A DNA stretch of 52,412 nt from UBA5486 sp036744795 (GCA_036744795.1 DAIOHK010000015.1:1-52412); one strand, 5' to 3'; numbered from the stretch's first letter, positions 32,574 to 42,175 are shown. The notes: a model not told the origin generated them from the sequence alone. Made by a program: numbers and translations.

Positions 32574-33557
32574 ATGAGAATTGACTGGCGGTTAATAATT
32601 GGTATGCTTTTATTTATTCTTTTATTAAGCCTTGTCGCCTTTTTTTATTCTTTTAAAGAAGAACACTTTGTACAATCACCATCCATGAATCGATATCATT
32701 TTGTTATGATTACCCGAGATACAGAGGCGAGTTTCTGGGAGAAAGTCTTATTGGGGGTAGAGACAATTGGCAAAAGTGAAGGTGTGGCCCTTGAGTACTT
32801 TGGCACCCGCTCTGCCGATCCTAAGGAGTTTGAACAATATTTAGAGATGGCGATTTTATCCAGAGTGGATGGGATTCTTTGTTCCATTCCTAGTGGAACC
32901 TCCTTTCAGCATTTAATCAATGAAGCATATGAAAAAAAGATTCCCTTTGTTGCTTTGGGAAAGGATACATTGAGTACAAATAACCTCTCTTTTGTTGGTA
33001 TCAACTCCTATAATTTGGGCTTTAAGTCTGGAGTAGCTCTTGCTAATACTGTAAATAAAGAGACGAAAGTAGCAGTTTTTATTAATTCGAGTCTAGCTGA
33101 TCAGAGTTATGATCGTTATTTAGATGGATTTAAGGAAGCAATTGAGGATGTAAAAGCGATAAAAGTTGAATTAATCATTAATTCTAAAGGAGATAGTATC
33201 AGTGCGGAAGAGCAAACGCAGTTACTGCTTAAAAATTACCCGGAAATACAGGCGATTGTTTGTACTGATGCTAATGATACCTTAGGTGTTGCTAAAGTAG
33301 TAATTGATCTAAATCGGGTCTCTAAAACTACGATTATTGGTTCGGGTTTGACTTTGGAAATTGCTAATTATATAGAACGGGGTGTTATTGAAGGTGTCCT
33401 TGCTATGGATCCCTTTGAACTTGGGGTACAAGGGATGTCAGCCTTACTTCGTCTGAAACAAAACAAATCACAAAAAGAGAAGTACTATATACCTTTGTTC
33501 TTTGTAAATAAGGATAATGTGAAACAGTTTACAAATAATCATATAACAAGGCCATAA
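32574..33557 (+). CDS. Membrane-anchored sugar-binding protein, XylFII-like sensor
   Basis: 327 residues: an uncleaved-looking N-terminal membrane segment (about 8-28) and a periplasmic-binding-protein type I domain (RbsB/XylF/LacI-like) from about residue 42 (HFVMITRDTEASFWEKVL), with LEYFGTRSADPKEF and later IVCTDANDTLGVAKV. It precedes a LytS/YesM-type kinase and a YesN-type regulator. The same order, XylFII-LytS-YesN, is known in Clostridium beijerinckii, where XylFII binds D-xylose and drives the kinase to switch on xylFGH. I infer the same role here. The ATG follows AAAGGAG with six bases. Sugar identity is inferred from the downstream XylFGH genes. Confidence 0.75.
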   Translation: MRIDWRLIIGMLLFILLLSLVAFFYSFKEEHFVQSPSMNRYHFVMITRDTEASFWEKVLLGVETIGKSEGVALEYFGTRSADPKEFEQYLEMAILSRVDGILCSIPSGTSFQHLINEAYEKKIPFVALGKDTLSTNNLSFVGINSYNLGFKSGVALANTVNKETKVAVFINSSLADQSYDRYLDGFKEAIEDVKAIKVELIINSKGDSISAEEQTQLLLKNYPEIQAIVCTDANDTLGVAKVVIDLNRVSKTTIIGSGLTLEIANYIERGVIEGVLAMDPFELGVQGMSALLRLKQNKSQKEKYYIPLFFVNKDNVKQFTNNHITRP

Positions 33558-33589
33558 ATTCGGTAAAAACTTAAGAGTAGGAAGAAAAG

Positions 33590-35092
33590 ATGAAAAAACG
33601 GAACAATCAATCAATTCGAATCAAACTTATATGTTCGTTTTTAATTCTTAGCTGTATCTTTGCGCTAGTGAACTTTTTTTCTTACTATACTGAACGGAAT
33701 TTACTTAAACGGATTAATGCCTTGCTTACAAATAATATTAAGCTAAAAGAGTATACCTCCAATGTTGATAACCTCGTAAACTCCCTTGAGAAATATCTGG
33801 TTTCCAGAAATTTTGATATGTTAAGGGAATATCTTCATTATGGTCAAATGATCGAGGCTGCTTATCCCCATCTTATGATTATTGAAGAATCCATCGATAA
33901 TTATCTTCTCTTAGAGAATATCAAAAACATGTCAAGGTTCTTTCTGCATGAAGCCGACAAAGCGGTTCAAGCAAAAAGAGCCAGAAATAGCGAAGAATAT
34001 CATCAAAGTTTTGTGGAAGTGGTGCGTTACAGCGTTAATATTAAATGGGCGGTTGATCGGTTAATTATCAAGCAATTAGAGGAGAATAGCCGTCAATACC
34101 TGCAGATTTCAAACCGGTTATTTTATACTCAGCGTCTTAGTTTATCCTTGATTATTTCGGCTTTAATCTTGGGTATTATGGTTGCTATTTGGATCAGTTT
34201 CCGTCTAACTAACCCTTTACGTAAGCTGGCTGAGGCTGCAGAGGTGGTTTCAACAGGCGATTTTTCCATAAAACCATTGCCTGTTTCAACAAATGACGAA
34301 ATTGCTGTGGTTACAGAGGCTTTCAATGATATGGTGGCCAGTATTACGCGCCTCTTTGAAGAGATAAAAAGCCAGTCTGATTTGGAGAAAAGGCTGAAGG
34401 AGCAAGAACTCCAAAATCTTGTTATGAAAAATACTTTACGGGAAGCAGAACTACATTCCTTACAATCACAGATTAATCCCCACTTTTTATTTAATACTTT
34501 AAATGCCGGTGTACAATTAGCAATGATGGAAGATGCAGAAAAAACCGGTGAATTTATTGATAAAGTCGCCAGTCTACTAAGGTATAGTCTACGTCGGATT
34601 GAAAACCCTGTTACTTTAAGGGAAGAGGCGAAGAATGTAAGGACTTATTTTTTTATTCTCCGGACACGTTATGGGCCTGACCGCTTTGAATTTTCTGTAA
34701 AAATTCATGCAGAGGCAGCAGATTGCCAGATACCACTTCTGACTTTACAGCCACTTGTTGAAAATGCTTTGATTCATGGAATTGAAAACCTGGAAAGTAA
34801 AGGGGAAATCATGGTGAATGCTTACTGCGCCGGAGATCGGTTATTAGTAGAAGTATCTGATAATGGGCGGGGGATGGATGTACTTACTTTAACTCGCCTG
34901 CAAAATAACGAGAAAATTCCCGGGCATACCACAGGTCTAGGCCTTGCCAATGTTAGGGAGCGTTCCCGACTTTTTTTAGGAGATAGTTGTGACATGAAAA
35001 TACAGAGTGCACCCGGGAAAGGGACAAAAATTACCCTGGACTTGCCTGCCGTTAAAGAAGGAGGGGTAGGATTTGAGGATCTTGGTTGCTGA
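33590..35092 (+). CDS. Sensor histidine kinase, LytS/YesM type
   Basis: 500 residues: TM1 (about 11-31), an extracytoplasmic domain (32-181), TM2 (182-204), HAMP (205-256), coiled coil, then His_kinase domain with QINPHFLFNTLN (phospho-acceptor His298) and an ATP-binding part with PLVENALIHGIE, VSDNGRGM and TGLGLANVRERS. This is the YesM/LytS architecture. The extracytoplasmic domain probably receives the signal from the anchored binding protein encoded just upstream. It overlaps the response regulator gene by 20 bases, implying translational coupling. Confidence 0.92.
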   Translation: MKKRNNQSIRIKLICSFLILSCIFALVNFFSYYTERNLLKRINALLTNNIKLKEYTSNVDNLVNSLEKYLVSRNFDMLREYLHYGQMIEAAYPHLMIIEESIDNYLLLENIKNMSRFFLHEADKAVQAKRARNSEEYHQSFVEVVRYSVNIKWAVDRLIIKQLEENSRQYLQISNRLFYTQRLSLSLIISALILGIMVAIWISFRLTNPLRKLAEAAEVVSTGDFSIKPLPVSTNDEIAVVTEAFNDMVASITRLFEEIKSQSDLEKRLKEQELQNLVMKNTLREAELHSLQSQINPHFLFNTLNAGVQLAMMEDAEKTGEFIDKVASLLRYSLRRIENPVTLREEAKNVRTYFFILRTRYGPDRFEFSVKIHAEAADCQIPLLTLQPLVENALIHGIENLESKGEIMVNAYCAGDRLLVEVSDNGRGMDVLTLTRLQNNEKIPGHTTGLGLANVRERSRLFLGDSCDMKIQSAPGKGTKITLDLPAVKEGGVGFEDLGC

Positions 35093-36668
35093 TGATGAAC
35101 AGATCATGTTAGATTCGATCTGCCGAATACTAGGGGATTTACCTGATATTACTCTTGAGACTGCCCGGACCGGCCGTGAAGCGATTGATAAAGCTTATAG
35201 TTTCAATCCCGATTTGGTTTTGATTGATATTAGGATGCCGGGGATTAATGGACTGGAAGCTTTATCTGAACTGCGTCGATTAAAACCAAACCTGATTACT
35301 ATCGTTATTTCGGCATATGATAATTTTCATTATGCTCAAGAATCAATTAGTTTAGGCGTTTTTGAATATCTGTTAAAACCGATTAATAAAACAAGACTGC
35401 TGGCAGCCATTGAAAAAGCAAAGTCCCAATTAGAAAAGGAAGAACAAAGAAGAGAAGAGAACTTAGAACTGCGGGAAAAGTATAAGAAACTCCTTCCATA
35501 TATTGAAAATGAGTTTTTCCAGGCTCTAATTGCCGGAATGGATGTTGCCATGTTTGAAGAGTACCAGGAATTATTGGGTGCTCCATTTCAAGCTGGCTTT
35601 TTCATGGCCATCTCATATATGGATCTCAAAGAGACTTATAAAGACAATAGTATAGAACTTAAGTATTATTTTAGAAATAAACTAGCTGAATTGGTGGAGG
35701 ATATTCGAAATCTCTTTCCTTGTTTTATAGGTTCGATCAAAAGTAATCCGATTCTGTTTTTTATCCCTTTAACCAGTATTCAAGATGGGGAGGAAAAAGA
35801 AAAAAGCCCCCAATATTATGGGGAAAGAGTTCTGCATTATTTAAGGGGGAAGAATAAAGGAGATAGTTTTCGGATCGGGATCGGGAGTATCTATTCTTCT
35901 CCCCACCATTTCAAATTTTCATACCATGAGGCAATCCAGGCATTAAATCGTGCTATTGATGAACCACTTAAACTCTATCCTCAATTAAAAAAAACACCGG
36001 ATGACCTTTGGGAAAAAGAGCTTAACCAGTATCTCCAGGAGATCTTGGATAGTCTGCGTTTTGGTCATATCAATAGAGTAGAAGCTTTAGTGGCAAGACT
36101 GGTTTCGGTTTATTCTGTACTAAATGAGAAACAGGAGGATTTATTTCGTTTTCATCTATTAAGTATGCTCCTTGATGCCTGTAAGCTAAGTAATGAAAAC
36201 CTCGCTCCTGAAGAAGAAAAATACAACAGTTTTCAACGGCTCTTCTCTCTTTTTACTCAAGCAAAATCGCTTTCTGCTCTTTCTTTGCAAGTCGGAGAGC
36301 TAATAATATATCTGGCGCAACGGATTAAAGAGAATCGGGATGGACAGACCAAAATGGTTGTTCAAAAAGCAAAAGAGATCATTGAACAAGATTATACAAG
36401 CCAGTTGTCATTGGAGAATGTTGCTTTTTCTGTAAATGTCAGTCCCTTTTATCTGAGCCGTGTTTTTCGCGAGGAAGTCGGGGTCGGATTTGTCGAATAT
36501 CTCACTAAAATTCGATTGGAAAAAGCATTAGAATTACTTGCTCAAGGCATCTCGGTGAAAGAGTGTTGCTTTTCTGTGGGATATAATGATCCCAATTATT
36601 TTAGCCGCTTGTTTAAAAAACATTATAATTTAACTCCTACTCAGTACCGAGATAAAGAGTCTGGATGA
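35073..36668 (+). CDS. AraC-type response regulator, YesN family
   Basis: 531 residues. The receiver domain (1-120) has acidic D8/D9, phosphorylation site D52 in LVLIDIRMPG and K102 in YLLKPINK. A middle region of about 300 residues of uncertain fold follows, then two AraC helix-turn-helix units at about 430-528 (SLENVAFSVNVSPFYLSRVF and CCFSVGYNDPNYFSRLFKKH). TTG start with GAAGGAGGGG upstream, inside the kinase gene. It probably activates the sugar uptake genes that follow. I could not pick out its DNA site by eye. Confidence 0.93.
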   Translation: MRILVADDEQIMLDSICRILGDLPDITLETARTGREAIDKAYSFNPDLVLIDIRMPGINGLEALSELRRLKPNLITIVISAYDNFHYAQESISLGVFEYLLKPINKTRLLAAIEKAKSQLEKEEQRREENLELREKYKKLLPYIENEFFQALIAGMDVAMFEEYQELLGAPFQAGFFMAISYMDLKETYKDNSIELKYYFRNKLAELVEDIRNLFPCFIGSIKSNPILFFIPLTSIQDGEEKEKSPQYYGERVLHYLRGKNKGDSFRIGIGSIYSSPHHFKFSYHEAIQALNRAIDEPLKLYPQLKKTPDDLWEKELNQYLQEILDSLRFGHINRVEALVARLVSVYSVLNEKQEDLFRFHLLSMLLDACKLSNENLAPEEEKYNSFQRLFSLFTQAKSLSALSLQVGELIIYLAQRIKENRDGQTKMVVQKAKEIIEQDYTSQLSLENVAFSVNVSPFYLSRVFREEVGVGFVEYLTKIRLEKALELLAQGISVKECCFSVGYNDPNYFSRLFKKHYNLTPTQYRDKESG

Positions 36669-36686
36669 AAGGCGGTGGTTTCTCTA

Positions 36687-37766
36687 GTGAAAATTAAGGT
36701 GAAAAAGAATATCACTTTACTTATATTATTTATTTTCTTTGTCTTTATTTCCAATGGTTGTAACTGGCTGAAAAATGCAGATTCAGAACCAGAAAAGACA
36801 TACAAAATTGGATTTGCGATGGCAACTTTACGCGAAGAGCGTTGGCGGCGGGATCGTGATTATTTTCTAGAACGGATTAAAGAACTCCATGCCGAAGTTT
36901 TATTCCAAAATGCTAATAATGACCATGAACAGCAAATGCGTCAGGTGGAGTACCTTCTGAGTCAAAAAATTGATGTATTAATTATTGTCCCCCACAACCT
37001 TGAGGCAGCGGCATATGCAGTACAGTTGGCTAAAAAAGCTGGAGTAAAGGTAATCTCTTATGACCGTCTAATCCGTAATGCCAACCTGGATCTATATATC
37101 TCTTTTGATAATATTAAGGTTGGTGAATATATGGCCGAGTATATGGTTAATCAGTTACCACGCGGCCGATATGTAATTATCAATGGTGCTCCCAGCGATA
37201 ATAATTGTTATATGTTTAATCAAGGCTATAAAAATGTATTTAATAATTATATTGTTAACAAGAAAATTGAGATCGTATTTGAAGGGTGGGCAGAGGATTG
37301 GCGACCTGAACAAGCCTACCAGTATATCCAGAACTTACTGGACCAAGGGAAAAAATTCGATGCTGTAATTGCGGCAAATGATGCTTTAGCCAGTGCCGTT
37401 ATTGAAGCCCTCTCTGAGTGGCGTTTAGCTGGGAAAGTTCTAGTAGCGGGACATGATGCTGATCTTTCTGGTTGTCAACGGATTGTAGAAGGAACGCAGT
37501 TGTTGACGATCTATAAGCCTATCCGTCAATTGGCTTATCGGGCGGCAGATTTAGCTTTGGCTTTAGCCAAGGGGCAAGAAATCAAGACCAATTATGAACC
37601 AATTTTTAATGGAAAACATTTTATTCCTTCGGAAATAATTAACCCTATTCCAATTGATAAGAATAATATGGATATTATTCTTAATGACCATTTTCATCGG
37701 ATCGAAGATATTTATCTGAATCTTCCTAAAGCAAAATGGCCTAGAGAAAATGGGAAGAAAAACTGA
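36687..37766 (+). CDS. Sugar-binding lipoprotein, XylF-like paralogue
   Basis: 359 residues. The signal sequence ends SNGC, an acceptable lipobox, so it is probably lipid-anchored. The rest is a XylF/RbsB-type sugar-binding domain: IGFAMATLREERWRRDRDYF, VPHNLEAAAYAVQLAKKAGV, ISYDRLI and INGAPSDNN all align with the XylF protein encoded at 38147. Both proteins have the same length of mature domain, so this is a second copy with its own terminator. It may serve the permease, or the sensor kinase. GTG 36687 is chosen because the SD-like AAAGGCGGTGG lies nine bases upstream and covers the other GTG at 36675. Confidence 0.8.
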   Translation: MKIKVKKNITLLILFIFFVFISNGCNWLKNADSEPEKTYKIGFAMATLREERWRRDRDYFLERIKELHAEVLFQNANNDHEQQMRQVEYLLSQKIDVLIIVPHNLEAAAYAVQLAKKAGVKVISYDRLIRNANLDLYISFDNIKVGEYMAEYMVNQLPRGRYVIINGAPSDNNCYMFNQGYKNVFNNYIVNKKIEIVFEGWAEDWRPEQAYQYIQNLLDQGKKFDAVIAANDALASAVIEALSEWRLAGKVLVAGHDADLSGCQRIVEGTQLLTIYKPIRQLAYRAADLALALAKGQEIKTNYEPIFNGKHFIPSEIINPIPIDKNNMDIILNDHFHRIEDIYLNLPKAKWPRENGKKN

Positions 37767-37811
37767 AGTAGGTTAGATCTGGATTTTTTAAACTGCAAAA
37801 TAATTCAGAAG

Positions 37812-37842
37812 AAGCAACCTTTAATGTAGGGTTGCTTTTTTG
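37812..37842 (+). terminator. Terminator of the sensor-regulator unit
   Basis: AAGCAACC (37812-37819) and GGTTGCTT (37830-37837) pair perfectly, followed by a T run. It separates the sensory genes from xylFGH. Confidence 0.82.
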
Positions 37843-37916
37843 TTACAAATTTTTATCCTTGATCGACAAGCTATTCTAGGTACATTTGTCAGAAAGATTG
37901 TTAAGATCTAATTAAC

Positions 37917-37985
37917 TTAAAGGGAATTGCATAATACAAATATTTATTATTCAACCACAATATAAGGGTTGATTATGCAATTTCT
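37917..37985. repeat. Second palindromic family, copy M6 (intermediate form)
   Basis: TTAAAGGGAATTGCATAAT (37917-37935) faces ATTATGCAATTTCT (37972-37985); the core AATTGCATAAT/ATTATGCAATT is a perfect 11-bp pair. Inside, CAACC and GGGTTG form a second stem enclosing ACAATATAA, the motif also found in M2 and M4. It lies about 160 bases before xylF, where the transcription signal of xylFGH must be. Confidence 0.65.
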
Positions 37986-38146
37986 GAATGGATATATCTA
38001 CCAGCTGAAGGGGAAAAAGCAATATTACAACCGATGAATGCAGGACTCATTGTTTGCGGACTAATCTTAAAAAGGTCAGGAAATGATGGGTCTAGAACAC
38101 CTCTGGCTGGTGACGATGTATCCAAGAAATAAAAGGAGGAATTAGA

Positions 38147-39181
38147 ATGAAAAAGTTTAGAATCCCGGTTCTTGTGTGTATCATATTTGTTTTTATCTTA
38201 TCAAACATTACGCTTTCCGCTCCTAAGATCTTAATTGGTTTCTCTATGGACACATTAAAAGAAGAGCGCTGGCAGAAAGACCGCGACTTTTTTAAGGAGG
38301 AAGTTGAAAGGCTTGGTGCCAAAGTAGTGGTGCAAGCAGCCAATAGTGATGATGCTCTACAAGTATCACAGGCTGAAAACCTCCTTTCACAAGGGGTGGA
38401 TGTCCTGGTAGTCGTCCCGCATAATGCAGAAGCGTGTGCGGCAATTGTCGAATCAGCCCATAAATCAAAAGTTCCTGTTATTGCTTATGACCGACTAATT
38501 AAAAACTCAGATGTTGACCTTTATATCTCTTTTGATAATGAAAAAGTTGGAACCCTTCAAGCAAACTATATTACAAAATTAGTTCCCACCGGTACTTATG
38601 TATATATTGGTGGTGCTCCGACTGATAATAATGCTTATATGTTTAAAGCCGGTGCTATGAAGGTGGTTGATCCCCTAGTTAAAGCCGGTAAGATTAAACT
38701 CGCCTATGACCAGTTCACCAATGATTGGAAACCGGAAGTAGCCCAGTCCAATATGGAAAATGCCCTGACCCTTCTTAATAATAAAGTGGATGCAGTTATT
38801 GCGGCTAATGATGGTACTGCAGGTGGAGTTATCCAGGCATTGACTGAGCAGAAACTAGCAGGTAAAGTTCCTGTCTCTGGTCAAGATGCTGAACTGGCTG
38901 CTTGTCAACGTATTGTTGAAGGAACTCAGACCATGACTGTTTATAAACCAATCAGAGTTATTGCTAAGGCAGCGGCCCAAGCGGCTGTAGATATGGCAAA
39001 CAAGAAAAAGATTAAGACCACCATGACTGTTAATAATGGTAAAATTGATGTTCCATTCCTGGCGCTAGAGCCAATCGCTGTAGATAAAGATAACATGTAT
39101 GAAGTAATTGTTAAAGATGGATTCCATAAATTGGGGGATGTTTATCGTAATGTACCTAAAAAAGACTGGCCCGCTCAGTAG
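38147..39181 (+). CDS. xylF: D-xylose ABC transporter substrate-binding protein
   Basis: 344 residues with signal peptide (1 to about 25, ending TLSA). The mature protein matches XylF: IGFSMDTLKEERWQKDRDFF, NLLSQGVDVLVVVPHNAEAC, PVIAYDRLI, LYISFDNEKVGTLQANYI, GAPTDNNAYM and QDAELAACQRIVEGTQTMTVYKP are all typical blocks, and the conserved Arg-Trp, Asp and Asn sugar contacts appear present. SD AAAAGGAGG. It is followed by an attenuator hairpin, then xylG and xylH, so it should be made in excess of the membrane parts. Confidence 0.93.
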   Translation: MKKFRIPVLVCIIFVFILSNITLSAPKILIGFSMDTLKEERWQKDRDFFKEEVERLGAKVVVQAANSDDALQVSQAENLLSQGVDVLVVVPHNAEACAAIVESAHKSKVPVIAYDRLIKNSDVDLYISFDNEKVGTLQANYITKLVPTGTYVYIGGAPTDNNAYMFKAGAMKVVDPLVKAGKIKLAYDQFTNDWKPEVAQSNMENALTLLNNKVDAVIAANDGTAGGVIQALTEQKLAGKVPVSGQDAELAACQRIVEGTQTMTVYKPIRVIAKAAAQAAVDMANKKKIKTTMTVNNGKIDVPFLALEPIAVDKDNMYEVIVKDGFHKLGDVYRNVPKKDWPAQ

Positions 39182-39202
39182 TTAAAAACTTTATTTCTAA
39201 AG

Positions 39203-39272
39203 GAGAGAGGACTACCCCTAGAGGGGATTAGCATGCATGACAGCTTTTGAGGGGTTTAGCCTCTCTCTTTTC
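39203..39272 (+). terminator. Attenuator between xylF and xylG
   Basis: GAGAGAGG (39203-39210) pairs with CCTCTCTC (39260-39267), followed by TTTTCC. Inside, CCCCT (39215-39219) pairs with AGGGG (39222-39226) or alternatively with AGGGG at 39250-39254. This explains how binding protein can be produced above the ATPase and permease. Confidence 0.7.
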
Positions 39273-39390
39273 CTTAATATATTAAATTCAATCCGCTTTT
39301 TGCACCTCTCAAATTTAGCTTGTTGTATAGGCAAAAGATACAAAAGGTGAGATTGATTTCATTCTTTTTATTTTGAGAGGAGGTACACCC

Positions 39391-40908
39391 ATGGAGGAAT
39401 TTGTCCTAGAAATGAGAGATATAACTAAAGATTTTCCTGGGGTGCGGGCTCTCGATAATGTCAGCTTTAAGGTTCGCCCTGGTGAAATTCATGCCCTTTG
39501 TGGTGAAAATGGTGCCGGTAAATCTACCTTGATGAAGATTTTGAGTGGGGTTTATCCGGTAAGAACATATACGGGTGAAATTTACATTAATGGAGCACTC
39601 CAAAGCTTTAATAATATTCGCGAGTCGGAAAATGCCGGAATTGCCATTATTAATCAGGAGTTATCTGTAATAAAACAGTTGACGATCGGCGAAAATATTT
39701 TCCTTGGTAATGAACCAATCAATCATGGAATTATTGATTGGCCACGCCTCTACGCAGAGACCAAATTCTGGCTGAAAGAGGTTGGTTTAAAGATCAGCCC
39801 GGATACTAAGGTAGGTAAGCTAGGGGTCGGTCAGCAGCAGATGATTGAAATCGCCAAAGCCCTCTCCAAAAAAGCAAAGATACTAATCCTGGATGAACCG
39901 TCCGCAGCTTTAACAGAGAGTGAAATTGAGACTTTGTTTTCAATCCTGAGGAACCTCCAAGCTAATGGTGTTACCTGTATTTATATCTCCCATAAGATTG
40001 ATGAAGTTATGGAGATTGCCGACACAGTAACCATTTTAAGAGACGGAAAGACAATTAATACCCTTCCCATAAAGGAAACTTCAGAGAACCAGATTATCTC
40101 GATGATGGTTGGACGAGAATTATCTGAACGTTTTCCCAGGATTGACCATAGTTTTGGCGAGATCGTGCTCGAAGTTAAGGATTACCAGGTTTTGGACCCG
40201 GAAAATAGTGAACGGGTAATTTTGAAAAGCATCAATTTTAATGTACGGCAAGGAGAGATTTTAGGAATTGCCGGATTGATGGGTGCCGGCCGGACTGAAC
40301 TGGTAGTTAGTATTTTCGGTGGATTGACAGGTCGTCATTACGGTAAAATCCTAATTGAAGGAAAACCGGTAGAGATTAATTCTCCTGAAGATGCGATCAA
40401 AAATGGCCTGGCTTTAGTTACTGAAGATCGAAAAAGGTTCGGGCTGATCCTGAAACATGATGTCAAAAAGAACTTAACCTTAGCTCACCTGCCACACTTA
40501 TGTGATTGGGGATGCATTAATTTTAATGAAGAAGTTAAGATCAGCCAGAAATTTGTAGATATATTACAGATTAAGACCCCAACTGTTGAAACTAAAGTAA
40601 ATAATTTAAGTGGAGGTAATCAGCAAAAAGTAGTTCTTGGAAAATGGTTAATGACTAAACCAAAAGTCCTAATTATGGATGAACCAACCCGGGGGATTGA
40701 TGTGGGTGCCAAATTTGAGATCTATAATATTATGAATAAATTAAAAAAGGAAGGCGTTGCCATTATTATGGTCTCTTCTGAGCTACCGGAAATCCTTGGG
40801 ATGAGCGACCGAATACTGGTTATGCATAATGGCACCATTAATGGAGAATTCATGCACGACGAGGCTGACCAAGAGAAAATTATGTTGGCGGCGACAGGAG
40901 GGAAATAA
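39391..40908 (+). CDS. xylG: D-xylose ABC transporter ATP-binding protein
   Basis: 505 residues with two fused ATPase domains, as in all XylG/RbsA-type proteins. The first has Walker A GENGAGKST (about 36-44), signature VGQQQMIEIAKAL and Walker B ILILDEPSAAL; the second begins near residue 260, has the degenerate nucleotide loop GLMGAGRTE, signature LSGGNQQKVVLGKWL and Walker B VLIMDEPTRGID. ATG 39391 follows GAGGAGGTACACCC; an in-frame TTG at 39373 has no SD. It is four bases upstream of xylH and translates with it. Confidence 0.93.
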   Translation: MEEFVLEMRDITKDFPGVRALDNVSFKVRPGEIHALCGENGAGKSTLMKILSGVYPVRTYTGEIYINGALQSFNNIRESENAGIAIINQELSVIKQLTIGENIFLGNEPINHGIIDWPRLYAETKFWLKEVGLKISPDTKVGKLGVGQQQMIEIAKALSKKAKILILDEPSAALTESEIETLFSILRNLQANGVTCIYISHKIDEVMEIADTVTILRDGKTINTLPIKETSENQIISMMVGRELSERFPRIDHSFGEIVLEVKDYQVLDPENSERVILKSINFNVRQGEILGIAGLMGAGRTELVVSIFGGLTGRHYGKILIEGKPVEINSPEDAIKNGLALVTEDRKRFGLILKHDVKKNLTLAHLPHLCDWGCINFNEEVKISQKFVDILQIKTPTVETKVNNLSGGNQQKVVLGKWLMTKPKVLIMDEPTRGIDVGAKFEIYNIMNKLKKEGVAIIMVSSELPEILGMSDRILVMHNGTINGEFMHDEADQEKIMLAATGGK

Positions 40909-40911
40909 AAA

Positions 40912-42084
40912 ATGAATAGAATAGAAAATCCGGTTATTCAAAGAGAGGAAAACTTCTGGCGACGTTTATCTTTTAAAATCGATATTCGAGCCTATACTAT
41001 GGTCTTTGCCTTAATCGGAATCTGGATAATATTTACTATATTTACGGGTGGTAAATTTCTTACCCCCCGAAACTTATCAAACCTTTCCCGGCAGATGTCC
41101 ATTACTGCAGTATTAGCAATTGGGATGGTAATGGTTATTGTTGCAACTCATATTGACTTATCAGTTGGTTCGGTATTAGGTTTAACTGGAGGACTTGCTG
41201 CTATTCTTCAAGTTTGGTATCGAGTTCCGACTGTATGGGCTATTCTTGCGGCCTTAACTCTTGGAACCCTACTGGGCATTTGGCATGGGTATTGGGTTGC
41301 TGTTCATAATGTCCCGGCTTTTATCGTAACTTTATCTGGTCTTATGGCTTACCGCGGGATGCTATTAGGAGCAGCAAAAGGATTAACCATTGCTCCAATG
41401 GAACCAAATTTTAAGATCATTAGTAGCGGTTATTTAAATGGGATTCCTGGGATCGTTTTAACTTTTCTTGTTATTGGGGCCTTAATTTTTGGTAGGTTTA
41501 GAGCACGGGCCACCAAGATTAAATATGGTTTTGAGGTACGATCTTTTACTTTAGAACTATTGATTACGCTTTTTTATTGCGGTCTTATTGCTATAGCAAC
41601 CTATGTGCTATATCAATACGAAGGAATACCCTACCCTGTTATCCTGGTCCTACTACTCACTGCAATATTCTCTTTTATTACTAATAATACGAAATTTGGC
41701 CGTCAGGTTTATGCCATGGGAGGAAATGTTGAAGCAGCTAGGCTTTCAGGTATTAATATCCGCCGTCGGACAATGATGATCTTTGTTTTATCAAGTTTAC
41801 TGGCTTCAATTGCCGGAATTATTACTACCGCAAGATTAAATGCAGCTACCATTACTGCTGGTCAAGGTGCGGAGCTAGATGCTGTTGCCTCCTGCGTAAT
41901 TGGGGGTACCAGTTTAATGGGGGGGATCGGGAGTGTTCCTGGGGCGATCCTTGGTGCTTTAGTAATGGCTAGTCTTGACAATGGGATGAGTATGATGAAT
42001 ACTGAGGCCTTCTGGCAACAAATTATTAAGGGTTTTGTTTTGTTATTTGCGGTTTGGATTGATTTTAAGACAAAAAAGAAGTAA
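40912..42084 (+). CDS. xylH: D-xylose ABC transporter permease
   Basis: 390 residues, roughly ten hydrophobic segments, BPD_transp_2 family. Family blocks: TAVLAIGMVMVIVATHIDLSVGSV, VPAFIVTLSGLMAYRGMLLG and AVASCVIGGTSLMGGIGSVPGAILGALVM. The length and the extra middle segment (near 195-240) fit XylH rather than RbsC, which supports xylose or a related pentose as substrate. SD GGAGGGAAA sits at the end of xylG. A hairpin-rich 120-base gap separates it from the chemoreceptor. Confidence 0.92.
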   Translation: MNRIENPVIQREENFWRRLSFKIDIRAYTMVFALIGIWIIFTIFTGGKFLTPRNLSNLSRQMSITAVLAIGMVMVIVATHIDLSVGSVLGLTGGLAAILQVWYRVPTVWAILAALTLGTLLGIWHGYWVAVHNVPAFIVTLSGLMAYRGMLLGAAKGLTIAPMEPNFKIISSGYLNGIPGIVLTFLVIGALIFGRFRARATKIKYGFEVRSFTLELLITLFYCGLIAIATYVLYQYEGIPYPVILVLLLTAIFSFITNNTKFGRQVYAMGGNVEAARLSGINIRRRTMMIFVLSSLLASIAGIITTARLNAATITAGQGAELDAVASCVIGGTSLMGGIGSVPGAILGALVMASLDNGMSMMNTEAFWQQIIKGFVLLFAVWIDFKTKKK

Positions 42085-42143
42085 GTAAAGGATTTTTGAA
42101 AAGAGGAAAGAAATAAGACTCCCTCTCTTTTCCAAATTTGTTC

Positions 42144-42175
42144 TTAACCCCCTTTTCATTGGTAAAGGGGGTTAA
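42144..42175 (+). repeat. Perfect 12-bp hairpin between xylH and the chemoreceptor gene
   Basis: TTAACCCCCTTT (42144-42155) and AAAGGGGGTTAA (42164-42175) pair without mismatch. No T-tract follows, so it is not a classical terminator. A preceding GAAAAGAG/CTCTTTTC stem (about 42099-42132) is the more likely weak terminator of xylFGH. Confidence 0.5.

Noticed and set aside
37971..38132. An open frame ending directly before the xylF ribosome site (contains MNAGLIVCGLILKRSG)
   Set aside because: No ribosome site, part of it lies in repeat M6, and I recognise no family; it may be a gene remnant but evidence is too weak.
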